From an uncultured Bacteroidales bacterium (GTDB taxonomy: Bacteria > Bacteroidota > Bacteroidia > Bacteroidales > P3), in contig CALGCG010000017.1 of the NCBI GenBank assembly GCA_937884485.1, positions 1 to 20,184 of the forward strand: a DNA stretch of 20,184 nt, given 5' to 3'. A program made the translations under genes and the position numbers. The notes below the pieces were generated by a model that ran no database searches, was not told where the DNA came from, and was given only the letters and a program-made list of their open reading frames with translations. The first letter of the stretch is position 1; the number at the start of each line of letters is the position of its first letter. Shown here piece after piece: positions 8,826 through 16,250 of this stretch.

Positions 8826-9266
8826 CTACAAAACCGTTCTGCCAACGACACCGCTGATGTCCTGCTTCATTGTGCTTAGCAAGCGTGTGTCGAAGCCTCT
8901 CACCCAGTTGGGCTCGCCGCCGAATTCTGCTTCGGTTTTGATGTCCACTTTTGTACGGTCGGCATTAAACTTGAAAACAACACGGGTTCTATATCTCTCG
9001 GTATATTTACCCCTGTCGTTCCAAGTGTAAATCCAGTTGGTGCGACCATATCCTCCGTCCTTTGAAATCATGTCCATTTCGAAACGTTTCGACACAACAT
9101 CAAGTACTTCGTTGAAAGCTTTGTCATATGTAAGGTCTTCGCGAATCATGATGGAACTCCACGTACCGCCGTCGGATGCTTTGACAAAACTGGAAGGTTT
9201 GATTGCGCCACATGAACTCATCAAAATTGCTACAACTCCAAGTGCTAAAAATGCATACTTTTTCAT
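8826..9266 (-). CDS. Hypothetical lipoprotein
   Basis: This 146-residue protein has an SPII signal (MKKYAFLALGVVAILMSSC, Cys19) and so is probably an outer-membrane or periplasmic lipoprotein. The mature part reads as an alpha/beta domain: a helix IREDLTYDKAFNEVLDVVSKRF, then alternating strands with many aromatic and basic residues (TNWIYTWNDRGKYTERYRTRVVFKF), KVDIKTEAEFGG, and a closing helix. I do not recognise a named family with confidence. The gene converges on the CobW-type gene through the shared terminator. No TAnnTTTG promoter was found upstream; the next 350 bases are non-coding and contain the inverted repeat at 9382-9510. Confidence 0.8.
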   Translation of the reverse strand: MKKYAFLALGVVAILMSSCGAIKPSSFVKASDGGTWSSIMIREDLTYDKAFNEVLDVVSKRFEMDMISKDGGYGRTNWIYTWNDRGKYTERYRTRVVFKFNADRTKVDIKTEAEFGGEPNWVRGFDTRLLSTMKQDISGVVGRTVL

Positions 9267-9381
9267 TTTTTAAAGTGACGGTTATTTACCATTGTCTCAT
9301 CGGTTTTTGATTACTGTAATAACATCGTGCCGCTTGGATATACACATAAAAAGAGAGCGTGGCACTTGTTTTGTCTTCATC

Positions 9382-9510
9382 GGTTATTCTGAGGTCTTGG
9401 ACTACCTTTACATCCCAATTACAACGTACAAGTCCACGCACAATGGCGTGGAAGTCGTCGCTTCGGTCTGGGATGTAATTCTAAAAAGTGTCCAAGTTTC
9501 CAGAATAACC
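9382..9510. repeat. Large nested inverted repeat (possible structured RNA or miniature palindromic element)
   Basis: Within the gene-free stretch 9267-9617, four helices nest in register: GGTTATTCTG (9382-9391) with CAGAATAACC (9501-9510), CTTGGAC (9396-9402) with GTCCAAG (9490-9496), TTACATCCCA (9408-9417) with TGGGATGTAA (9469-9478), and an inner hairpin CCACGC (9434-9439) with GCGTGG (9446-9451). The first three are perfect and separated by small internal loops. An imperfect outer pairing near 9350-9355 and 9519-9525 may extend it. No target-site duplication or promoter is evident. The 84-residue reading frame across it resembles nothing and is not called. Confidence 0.65.
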
Positions 9511-9617
9511 AGAGTAAAGCTCTTTCGCTTCTTTCCTATTCTATGATGTGCATGTCAATGCTTTATTTGCTATGCTTCATCCATTCAGTTTTCGTTAATA
9601 ATTCGTTTGTTTTATTG

Positions 9618-9938
9618 TTATCGCGACTGTATCATCGCTTTCATATTCTTATTGTTTCGCCGGTTGTTCCACAATGCTATAATCAGTAGTTTCTCTTCCC
9701 AAAAACAAGAGAGAAGAGAAGTCTGTCTCATGCTCAATGCTCTTACTTCGTGCCCGTGATAAACCATGTTGGAGAAATGCTTGCCAATGCGTGGGAAGTG
9801 CCTGAGATTATCGACACTGTCCAAGACCTTCATGTAGACATCCTCTGCTGCTTTTGCACCGAATTCGCTGTAGACATACTCGAGTTCGGCAGCAAAATCT
9901 TCGCGGGCTTCAGGCAACCATTCATCTGCTAAAATCAT
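9618..9938 (-). CDS. RelE/ParE-superfamily toxin of a type II toxin-antitoxin pair
   Basis: This ~106-residue protein shows the RelE/ParE layout: WLPEAREDFAAELEYVYSEFG and helices with KAAEDVYMKVLDSVDNLRHFPRIGK, then strands VYHGHEVRALSM, and the C-terminal strand LLIIALWNNRRNNKNM, matching the usual I-x-V-W-x-x-R-R-N ending. Family members either cleave mRNA on ribosomes or poison gyrase; sequence alone does not decide. The ATG at 9938 is chosen because the domain starts right after it; it overlaps the antitoxin end by 17 bases, as is common in such pairs. An ATG at 9959 would add seven residues. It is transcribed with the antitoxin from the promoter at 10230-10260. Confidence 0.8.
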   Translation of the reverse strand: MILADEWLPEAREDFAAELEYVYSEFGAKAAEDVYMKVLDSVDNLRHFPRIGKHFSNMVYHGHEVRALSMRQTSLLSCFWEEKLLIIALWNNRRNNKNMKAMIQSR

Positions 9939-10203
9939 AACGTGTGCGTAGTTGGGCAAACACCTGTTCTCCCGGTATTGTCATCGTTTCGCCGGCATCC
10001 AGTCTGCGCAACCGCTCCTCGACAATGGCTTTCATCTCCTCCTCCGTGTGGGCGATGGGCGATTCGGAGTGAGGCTCGGCAACGATGTCGGCCACCAACT
10101 CGTCCACATGCCGCTGCAACCATCGTCCAAACGCTTCGCGATTGAACGATGGCTGCACCTTCCGCAACGCTGATTCATCAACAGTTATATTATATGTACA
10201 CAT
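9922..10203 (-). CDS. Antitoxin partner of the RelE/ParE-type toxin
   Basis: This 93-residue protein begins MCTYNITVDESALRKVQPSF and continues NREAFGRWLQRHVDELVADI, the pattern of Bacteroidales antitoxins with a short N-terminal DNA-binding beta/helix region, followed by an acidic, probably disordered tail (HTEEEMKAIVEERLRRLDAGETMTIPGEQV) that would wrap the toxin. The start is placed at 10203, not 10254, because the promoter -7 box at 10230-10237 would put the transcript start downstream of 10254. It lies upstream of and overlaps the toxin gene. Such antitoxins usually repress their own promoter. Confidence 0.8.
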   Translation of the reverse strand: MCTYNITVDESALRKVQPSFNREAFGRWLQRHVDELVADIVAEPHSESPIAHTEEEMKAIVEERLRRLDAGETMTIPGEQVFAQLRTRYDFSR

Positions 10204-10229
10204 GGCTGTAATGTCATTGATTCCGACTG

Positions 10230-10260
10230 CAAAAATACAACAATTATTCCACATGGCAAA
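10230..10260 (-). promoter_or_regulatory. Bacteroidetes-type promoter of the toxin-antitoxin operon
   Basis: On the minus strand a -33 TTTG (complement of 10257-10260) and a -7 TATTTTTG (complement of 10230-10237) are separated by 19 bp, matching the Bacteroidetes consensus. Confidence 0.75.
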
Positions 10261-10266
10261 ATATTA

Positions 10267-10298
10267 TTTGGTCATGTGCATGAAAATGCGTAATTTTG
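10267..10298 (+). promoter_or_regulatory. Bacteroidetes-type promoter of pepD
   Basis: TTTG (10267-10270) and TAATTTTG (10291-10298) are 20 bp apart, placing the start of transcription a few bases before 10310 and a short A-rich leader ahead of the ATG at 10331. Confidence 0.78.
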
Positions 10299-10330
10299 CA
10301 GTCGCGAAAAAACAATAAAAAACATACATC

Positions 10331-11794
10331 ATGAAACAACAGAAAGACATCTTGAAAGGCCTCAAGCCGGAGCGCGTGTGGCACTGGTTCGGTGAAATCA
10401 TGCAGATTCCGCGGCCTTCGAAGCACGAGGAGCGCATCTCCGCCTGGCTCGTGCAGTGGGGCAAGGACCACGGCCTCGAAACCAAGAGCGACAAGCTCGG
10501 CAACGTGCTCATCCGCAAACCCGCCTCCAAAGGCTACGAGAAGAGCCCCTGGGTGGCCCTGCAGGCCCACATGGACATGGTCTGCGAGAAGAACAGCACC
10601 AAGCAGTTCGACTTCATGAAGGACGCCATCCAGCCCGTGCTGGACGGTGAATGGCTCACCGCCGACGGCACCACCCTCGGCGCCGACGACGGCATCGGCG
10701 TGGCCGCAATACTGGCTATACTGGAGGACAAGAAACTCCAGCATCCCGCCCTCGAAGCCCTTATCACCGTCGACGAGGAAACCGGCCTCACCGGCGCCAA
10801 CGGTCTGAGCAAGAGCTGGCTGAAGAGCGAGGTTCTGCTCAACTTCGACGACGAGGACGAAGGCGAGTACTGCATTGGCTGTGCCGGCGGCATCGACACC
10901 GTGGCCGAGATGGACTACAAACTCGTTGCTGCCCCCAAGGGCTGCAAGGCCTTCATCGTCAAGGTCTCCGGCCTCGTCGGCGGCCACAGCGGCGACGACA
11001 TCAACCGCGGCCGCGCCAACGCCAACAAGCTGCTGAACCGCATCCTCTGGGAGGGCACCTACAAGCATTCCATGCGCCTGGCCACCATCGACGGCGGCAA
11101 TCTGCGCAACGCCATCGCCCGCGAGGCCGAAGCCCTCGTCTGCGTGCCCGAGGACAAAGTGCGCGCCTTCAAGACGATGGTCACCAAGATGGGCAAGGCC
11201 ATGGTCTTCGAGTTCCGCTCCACGGAGCCCGACATGGAGTTCTCTCTGCGCGACGCCGACATGCCCAAGAAGGTCATCGACGCCGACACCCAGGAGCGCC
11301 TTGTCAACCTCGTCTACGCCTGCGCCCACGGCGTGCTGGCCATGAGCCGCGAGATTGAGAACTTCGTCGAGACGAGCACCAATCTGGCTTCCATCAAAGT
11401 GGAGAAGACATTCATCCGCATCGCCACCAGCCAGCGCTCCTCCGTGGAGAGTGCCAAGCAGGCCGCCGCCGCCAAGCTCGAGGCCACCTTCCGCCTCGCC
11501 GGCTGCCGCGTCAGCCACAGCGACGGCTACCCCGGCTGGACCCCCAACCCCGACAGCCGCGTGCTCAAGGTGGGCGTCGACGTCTACAAGAAGATGTACG
11601 GCAAGGAGCCCGTCGTCCGCGCCATCCATGCCGGACTGGAGTGCGGCCTCATCGGCGAGAAGTACCCCCAGATGGATATGATCTCCTATGGCCCCACGCT
11701 GCGCGGCGTCCACAGTCCCGACGAGCGCATCGAAATCAAGACCGTCGAGATGTTCTGGAACCAGACCCTCGAAATCCTGAAACGGCTCAAATAA
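10331..11794 (+). CDS. pepD: Aminoacyl-histidine dipeptidase PepD (peptidase M20C)
   Basis: This 487-residue cytosolic zinc dipeptidase cleaves Xaa-His and other dipeptides. All expected metal ligands are present at the positions known for Vibrio PepD: H80 (QAHMDMV), D119 (TLGADDGIG), E150 (VDEETG), D173 (NFDDED) and H461 (RGVHSPDE), with D82 and E149 as the catalytic pair. The lid domain includes the GLVGGHSGDDINRGRANA stretch. Length and residue positions are those of an intact enzyme. It is a single-gene unit with its own promoter (10267-10298) and a strong terminator (11826-11864), divergent from the toxin-antitoxin operon. There is no Shine-Dalgarno box; the leader is A-rich. Confidence 0.95.
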   Translation: MKQQKDILKGLKPERVWHWFGEIMQIPRPSKHEERISAWLVQWGKDHGLETKSDKLGNVLIRKPASKGYEKSPWVALQAHMDMVCEKNSTKQFDFMKDAIQPVLDGEWLTADGTTLGADDGIGVAAILAILEDKKLQHPALEALITVDEETGLTGANGLSKSWLKSEVLLNFDDEDEGEYCIGCAGGIDTVAEMDYKLVAAPKGCKAFIVKVSGLVGGHSGDDINRGRANANKLLNRILWEGTYKHSMRLATIDGGNLRNAIAREAEALVCVPEDKVRAFKTMVTKMGKAMVFEFRSTEPDMEFSLRDADMPKKVIDADTQERLVNLVYACAHGVLAMSREIENFVETSTNLASIKVEKTFIRIATSQRSSVESAKQAAAAKLEATFRLAGCRVSHSDGYPGWTPNPDSRVLKVGVDVYKKMYGKEPVVRAIHAGLECGLIGEKYPQMDMISYGPTLRGVHSPDERIEIKTVEMFWNQTLEILKRLK

Positions 11795-11825
11795 AAACCC
11801 CGTTCTTTAGGACGGAAAACCACCC

Positions 11826-11864
11826 AGGCAGCACTCCCGAAACGGGATGTGCTGCCTTTTTTTT
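11826..11864 (+). terminator. Rho-independent terminator after pepD
   Basis: AGGCAGCAC-TCCCG (11826-11839) pairs with CGGGA-(T)-GTGCTGCCT (11843-11857) across an AAA loop, with one bulged T, followed by eight T. A second weaker hairpin (AAAAAGG 11871-11877 with CCTTTTT 11888-11894) follows. Confidence 0.92.
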
Positions 11865-11932
11865 GTGTCCAAAAAGGCAAAAGTGTCCCTTTTTACTGCA
11901 TCCTGGGTGTAATGATTTGAAAATTAGTCTGA

Positions 11933-12035
11933 TGAAGTGCCTGCCAACGCCCTATGAAGACCCTATCAACTCCCACTGAGGTGGGAGTTGGGTGGGAGTT
12001 GGTAGGTAGTTGATAGGGGGTTGGAAGGGTGTTTT
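11933..12035. repeat. Inverted array of 11-bp units (GC-rich version)
   Basis: Four 11-bp units run rightwards to 11976 (TGAAGTGCCTG, CCAACGCCCTA, TGAAGACCCTA, TCAACTCCCAC). A TGAG centre (11977-11980) follows, then inverse-complement type units (GTGGGAGTTGG twice, TAGGTAGTTGA, TAGGGGGTTGG, AAGGGTGTTTT). The innermost arms CAACTCCCAC/GTGGGAGTTG are a perfect hairpin; an outer pairing CCCTATCAACT (11961-11971)/AGTTGATAGGG (12008-12018) is also perfect. It lies between the pepD and tRNA terminators; no gene is affected. Bases 12036-12093 hold nothing I recognise. Confidence 0.75.
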
Positions 12036-12093
12036 GGGAAGAAGGGGTGCCCGCATTGTCACACCCTGTGCCGGGAGGTTACGGGAATAGGGC

Positions 12094-12127
12094 AAAAAAA
12101 AACAGGACGCTGTTGGCGTCCTGTTTT
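12094..12127 (-). terminator. Terminator of tRNA-fMet
   Basis: AAAACAGGACGC (12099-12110) pairs perfectly with GCGTCCTGTTTT (12116-12127) around TGTTG; on the minus strand the stem is followed by a run of T (complement of 12094-12102). Confidence 0.88.
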
Positions 12128-12133
12128 CTTAGG

Positions 12134-12205
<72 letters not shown>

Positions 12206-12236
12206 CTCTGTTATTTCCTCTGTTGGAAATCGAGTG

Positions 12237-12268
12237 CAAAAGTACGAACTTTTTCCCAATCTACCAAA
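12237..12268 (-). promoter_or_regulatory. Bacteroidetes-type promoter of tRNA-fMet
   Basis: On the minus strand TTTG (complement of 12265-12268) and TACTTTTG (complement of 12237-12244) are 20 bp apart, and the box lies about 30 bases before the mature tRNA end. Confidence 0.8.
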
Positions 12269-12287
12269 TCTTTTTTGATATTATTTT

Positions 12288-14144
12288 TTACAGCTTGATT
12301 ATACGTGTCTTATAGTAGCTCCCTTGTGCGGTGACGATGACGTTGTAGACTCCTGCAGGGAGGCGCGAGAGCGAAATTTTGGCCTCGCGGGCAACGATGT
12401 CTTTTTGTATCACCACACGTCCGTAGGAGTCGACGATGGTCACCGTGGCGTCGTATTCGCCCGTGAGGGAGAGGTTGATGTCGGACTCGGTGACGGTGGG
12501 GCTGACCTGCAGGTTGTCGCCGTCGGCCTCGTCGATACCTACATCCTGCAGCCAGAGGGCGAAGTAGGAGATGTTTTGGTTCGGGTAGACGGTCTGTCCG
12601 GGGGCATAGATTGTGTCGTCCCCGTTGGCGTCGCGGCACCAGCCGAGGAAGAAGAGGGCGCTGTCATGTTCGAACGGGCACTCGGGGAAGGTATATCCTG
12701 TGGCGGGGCAGAAGTGCTTGGAGGTCGGCATCACATTGTCCAGGTTGGGATAGAGGAAGATGCGCTTTTTGTTGATGATTTTGAGGTGGTAGTGGAACAT
12801 GGTGTCGAGGTGTGGCACAAGGGTGTCCATGTCGCATGCGAGGAAGCGGTAGTCGCGGAAGTAGGTGAATTGTGTCTCGCTGCATACCGAGTCGTAGTAG
12901 TCGACGGTGTCGAAGGTCTCGACCATGCCGGGGCGAAGTCCGAAGATGGCCCCTTGGTCGTTGTTGAACGTATAGGTGGCATTGCCGCCTATGCCGTAGC
13001 CGTCGGGGGCAAGGTTGTTGATGGTGTAGAAGCCGTCGCCGAAGCCGGCCCAACCCCAGTTGAAGTGGTAGCGTCCCTCGGTGTCGGAGCCGTCGAGCAC
13101 GAAGGCATGTCCGCCGGTGGAGTCGGAGCCGTCGTAATACATGGGCTGGCCTTGGGCCAGGTTCTCGTCGATGATGGCGCACCAATCGGCTTCGTTATAG
13201 TAACGCCGTTCGGCATAGTAGAGGTTGGTGTCGTATTTGAAATGGTCGCGGAACGCCGATGTGGCGCAGGCGTTGGCCCATGAGCCGCAGCCTGAATAGG
13301 CGCCGCTGCCACCGTCGGCAGAAACGCCGTACATCATTTCGACAGCCACTCCGCAATGGTAGGAAAGCGTTGCCACGGCATCAACCTCGGCACTGTTGCT
13401 GAAACTTTGCAAGAAGTTGGGCATCAGTGGCCAGAGATAGGTGGTGTTCTCGAAGTCGGCGGTGAGGAGGGGCGACGATTCGCCGGAATGCCACATGCTG
13501 CGAGGATGGTAGGAACGTGAACCTGCACCATAGGTGGGATAGTTCCAGTATTTCATGATCTGTGCCATGGCGGTGGCCACACAGCCCACGACGGTACGGT
13601 CGTGGCGGAGGCTGTCGTAGGGACAGAATTTGTTGTAGGGGTCGCTCTGGTTCCATCGTGTTTTCAGCATGGCGGGCACGGCGGTGAGGTTGGTGGTGGA
13701 GTCGGACTTGGTGTTGGCGCTCTTGCCGTAAGTCAGGTCGGTCAACAGGAGTTTTTCCCATTGCTGGAGGACGCTCTCGCGCTGGGCATAGTCGTTCTTG
13801 GCGGCTGTGGCAATCTGGTCGTTGTAGCCCTGGAGCCAGTAGGCGATGTCGCGGTTGAGCGAGGCGGGGAAGGTGTTGTCGAAGGAATAGGCCAGGATGG
13901 GCTGCACGCGGTCGTCGGCGGCAACAATGACGAAGCCTTTGCCCTCCATGTCGAAGATGTGGAGCTGGTCGAGGTCGGCGAAGGCGAGGGGTTTGGGCGT
14001 GACACTTGCAGGCATGCCTGCCGGGCGGTGTGCGGCCCAGAAGTTGGCGGCAACGCGGCTGGCAAGAGTGGTGGATACCGGATTGGCAATGGCGCTGGTG
14101 GCCAGGATAAAGACGGCGGTTATGAAAAGAACGGTCTTTTTCAT
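12288..14144 (-). CDS. Secreted C10-family cysteine protease (streptopain-like) with type IX-like C-terminal domain
   Basis: This 618-residue exported protein starts with a signal peptide (MKKTVLFITAVFILATSAIA). A Spi/pro-type inhibitor domain fills about residues 25-130 (FVIVAADDRVQPILAYS). The C10 catalytic domain has nucleophile C188 (TVVGCVATAMAQIMKYW), catalytic H346 (GGHAFVLDG) and the N362-W-G-W motif (HFNWGWAGFGDGFY). A Cys-containing stretch and a Listeria/Bacteroides-repeat-like segment (FFLGWCRDANGDDTIYAPGQ) follow, then a ~80-residue beta domain ending SRLPAGVYNVIVTAQGSYYKTRIIKL, typical of type IX secretion sorting domains. It should be made as a zymogen and secreted. It begins 21 bases after the dsbD stop and is probably the last gene of that operon. 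Confidence 0.92.
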   Translation of the reverse strand: MKKTVLFITAVFILATSAIANPVSTTLASRVAANFWAAHRPAGMPASVTPKPLAFADLDQLHIFDMEGKGFVIVAADDRVQPILAYSFDNTFPASLNRDIAYWLQGYNDQIATAAKNDYAQRESVLQQWEKLLLTDLTYGKSANTKSDSTTNLTAVPAMLKTRWNQSDPYNKFCPYDSLRHDRTVVGCVATAMAQIMKYWNYPTYGAGSRSYHPRSMWHSGESSPLLTADFENTTYLWPLMPNFLQSFSNSAEVDAVATLSYHCGVAVEMMYGVSADGGSGAYSGCGSWANACATSAFRDHFKYDTNLYYAERRYYNEADWCAIIDENLAQGQPMYYDGSDSTGGHAFVLDGSDTEGRYHFNWGWAGFGDGFYTINNLAPDGYGIGGNATYTFNNDQGAIFGLRPGMVETFDTVDYYDSVCSETQFTYFRDYRFLACDMDTLVPHLDTMFHYHLKIINKKRIFLYPNLDNVMPTSKHFCPATGYTFPECPFEHDSALFFLGWCRDANGDDTIYAPGQTVYPNQNISYFALWLQDVGIDEADGDNLQVSPTVTESDINLSLTGEYDATVTIVDSYGRVVIQKDIVAREAKISLSRLPAGVYNVIVTAQGSYYKTRIIKL

Positions 14145-14165
14145 TTTTTTTTATCGTGTTAATGT

Positions 14166-16238
14166 TTATTTCTTGAAGTTGGCTTTGCCCTCGTTGAGCC
14201 AGTCGACGAAGTGCTGCACGTCGCGGTCGTACTTGTGGTTCTCCTTGGTGAGTGTGCGGCCGTCGGCGTCGATGATGACGTAGTAGGGCTGGGCGTTCAT
14301 GTTGTAGGTCTTGCGCTGGTAGTAGCCGTTGCGGCGGCCGAGGGTCTTGAGGACGTGGCCCTTGTCGTCGGTCACCCACTCGCTCTCGGGCAGCTCGATG
14401 GTGTTCTCGTCGCAGTAGAGCGACACCATGACGAAGTCGTTGTTGAGGATGGTTTTCACCTGCTCGTCGGGCCACACATAGTGTTCCATCTCGCGGCAGT
14501 TGGCGCAGTTCTTGCCGGTGAAGTCGACGAAGATGGGCTTGCCCACCTTGCGGGCGTAGGCCTTGGCCTCGTCGAGGTCGAAGAAGGCTTCGAAGCCCAG
14601 CGGCACATGCAGCCGGTCGGCATATTTGCGGTCCTTGGGCAGGCCGTCGGTGCTGGCGGCGGGGCCGGAGCCGCTGTAGTCGTGGACTATCTTCTGGATG
14701 GTGAAGTCCTGGCTCGACATGGGGGGTACGAAGCCGGAGATGGTTTTGAGTTCGGCGCCCCAAAGGCCGGGAATCATGTAGACCACGAAGGCAAAGTCGA
14801 GGATGGCCAGCATGAGGCGGCCCACGCCGACGTGCTGCACCTCGTCGTCGCCTTTGAAGCGCAGCTTGCCCAGCAGGTAGAAGCCCCAGAGGGCGAAGAT
14901 GACAATCCAGAGGGCCAGGTAGATGTCGCGCGGCAGCAGGCCCCAGTTGCGGTCGATGTCGGCCATCTGGAGGAACTTCAGGCCGAAGGCCAGTTCGATG
15001 AAGGCGAAGGAGACCTTGACGGTGTTGAGCCACGAGCCGCTCTTCATGTTCTTGAGGAACTGCGGGAAGATGGCCAGCAGCGTGAAGGGCAGGGCGAAGC
15101 CGATGCCGAAGCCCAGCATGGTGATCAGCGACACCCAGCGGTTGGCCGTCTCGGCGTCGGCGCCGGAGTCGGTGGTGAGGCCCGCCAGGGCGGCGGCGAT
15201 GATGGGACCCGTGCAGGAGAAGGAGACCAGCACGGTGGTCAAGGCGATGAAGAAGGGTGCCAGGAAGCCGCCCTTGTCGGCCTGCTCGTCGCTGGCATTG
15301 ACCCATTTCTCGGGCATCTTGATTTCGAAGAGGCCGAAGAAGCTCAGGGCGAAGATGAAGAAGATGGCGAAGAAGATGAGGTTGGGGATCCAGTTGGTGG
15401 CGATGGTGTTCATCACCTCGGGACCGAAGATGGCCGAGAGCACCACTCCGATGACGGCGAAGATGAGCACAATGCTCAGGCCGAAGAACCAGGCCTGGCG
15501 GCGTCCTTTGCGCTTGTTCTCGCTGCCGTGCATGAAGAAGTTCACTGTCATGGGTATCATCGGGAAGACGCAGGGGGTGAACATGGTGAGGATGCCGCCG
15601 CCCAGGGCGATGAGGAAGTAGCCCAGCAGGCTGTGTTTCTCCTCATTTTCTTCTTCGGGGGTGCTGGCGGTTTCAGCGTTCGAAGGATTCTCGACGACAG
15701 GTGCGGCAGCGGCGACAGTGTCGGCCGCTTCCGCGGTATCAGCTGTTTCGGCGGTCTCGGCCTGTTCGGCGACTTCGGTGGCCGTGGCACCCTTCACTTT
15801 GAAGACCATGTCGTGGTCCTCGGGGGCGATGCAGGAACCGTCGTTGCAGAGCTGGTAGGAGAGCATACCTTTCACGGTGAAGTCCTTGTCGGAGAGCCGT
15901 TTGATTTTCTGGCGAAAGACCACCGTGCCTTCAAACGACTTGACCACGCAGCCGAACATCTCGTCCATCTCCTCGTGGGGCTTGGGTTCGGCCACTTTGC
16001 CCACCAGCTGGTAGTCGCTGCTGGGGGTGAATTCGATGACCGTGGGCAGGGGACCGTTGGCGTCGGTATGCTGCGAGTACATGTGCCAGCCTTTATCAAG
16101 CTTGACGGTGATGATGAGTTCGGCTTCGGTGGCAGAAATCTCTTTTACGGAGAAACTGCGCTTGGCGGGGTCGAGTTGCTGGGCGCTGGCCCCAATGGCT
16201 GCCAGAAGACAAAAGATGAATAATGTAAAGCGTTTCAT
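14166..16238 (-). CDS. dsbD: Thiol:disulfide interchange protein DsbD-like (N-terminal DsbD domain, CcdA-like membrane domain, C-terminal thioredoxin domain)
   Basis: This 690-residue inner-membrane protein would carry electrons from cytosolic thioredoxin to the periplasm. A signal peptide (residues 1-19, ending GASAQ) precedes a periplasmic DsbD-alpha-type domain with the pair in CNDGSC. An Ala/Glu/Thr-rich linker (about 165-210) leads to the DsbD membrane domain of about eight segments with the paired cysteines in FTPCVFPMIP and SFSCTGPIIAA. The last ~150 residues are a thioredoxin-like domain with CANC (FVDFTGKNCANCREME) and the cis-proline stretch NAQPYYVIID. All three redox centres are present. 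It is 12 bases downstream of the propeller gene and 21 upstream of the C10 protease gene. Confidence 0.92.
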   Translation of the reverse strand: MKRFTLFIFCLLAAIGASAQQLDPAKRSFSVKEISATEAELIITVKLDKGWHMYSQHTDANGPLPTVIEFTPSSDYQLVGKVAEPKPHEEMDEMFGCVVKSFEGTVVFRQKIKRLSDKDFTVKGMLSYQLCNDGSCIAPEDHDMVFKVKGATATEVAEQAETAETADTAEAADTVAAAAPVVENPSNAETASTPEEENEEKHSLLGYFLIALGGGILTMFTPCVFPMIPMTVNFFMHGSENKRKGRRQAWFFGLSIVLIFAVIGVVLSAIFGPEVMNTIATNWIPNLIFFAIFFIFALSFFGLFEIKMPEKWVNASDEQADKGGFLAPFFIALTTVLVSFSCTGPIIAAALAGLTTDSGADAETANRWVSLITMLGFGIGFALPFTLLAIFPQFLKNMKSGSWLNTVKVSFAFIELAFGLKFLQMADIDRNWGLLPRDIYLALWIVIFALWGFYLLGKLRFKGDDEVQHVGVGRLMLAILDFAFVVYMIPGLWGAELKTISGFVPPMSSQDFTIQKIVHDYSGSGPAASTDGLPKDRKYADRLHVPLGFEAFFDLDEAKAYARKVGKPIFVDFTGKNCANCREMEHYVWPDEQVKTILNNDFVMVSLYCDENTIELPESEWVTDDKGHVLKTLGRRNGYYQRKTYNMNAQPYYVIIDADGRTLTKENHKYDRDVQHFVDWLNEGKANFKK

Positions 16239-16250
16239 TGGATGAAGGGA

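Noticed and set aside
9292..9546. 84-residue frame across the inverted repeat
   Set aside because: It has no family resemblance, and the region is explained by palindromic structure.
11981..12035. G-quadruplex as the main explanation of the G-rich arm
   Set aside because: G runs occur, but the exact 11-bp phasing and the complementary left arm are better explained as an inverted unit array.
13381..15306. 641-residue minus-strand frame across the C10 and dsbD genes
   Set aside because: It is Arg/Pro-rich and spans two real genes in another phase; a frame shadow.
14211..16223. 670-residue plus-strand frame opposite dsbD
   Set aside because: It is rich in Glu/Gly/Val/Asp with no recognisable domain; an antisense shadow of dsbD.
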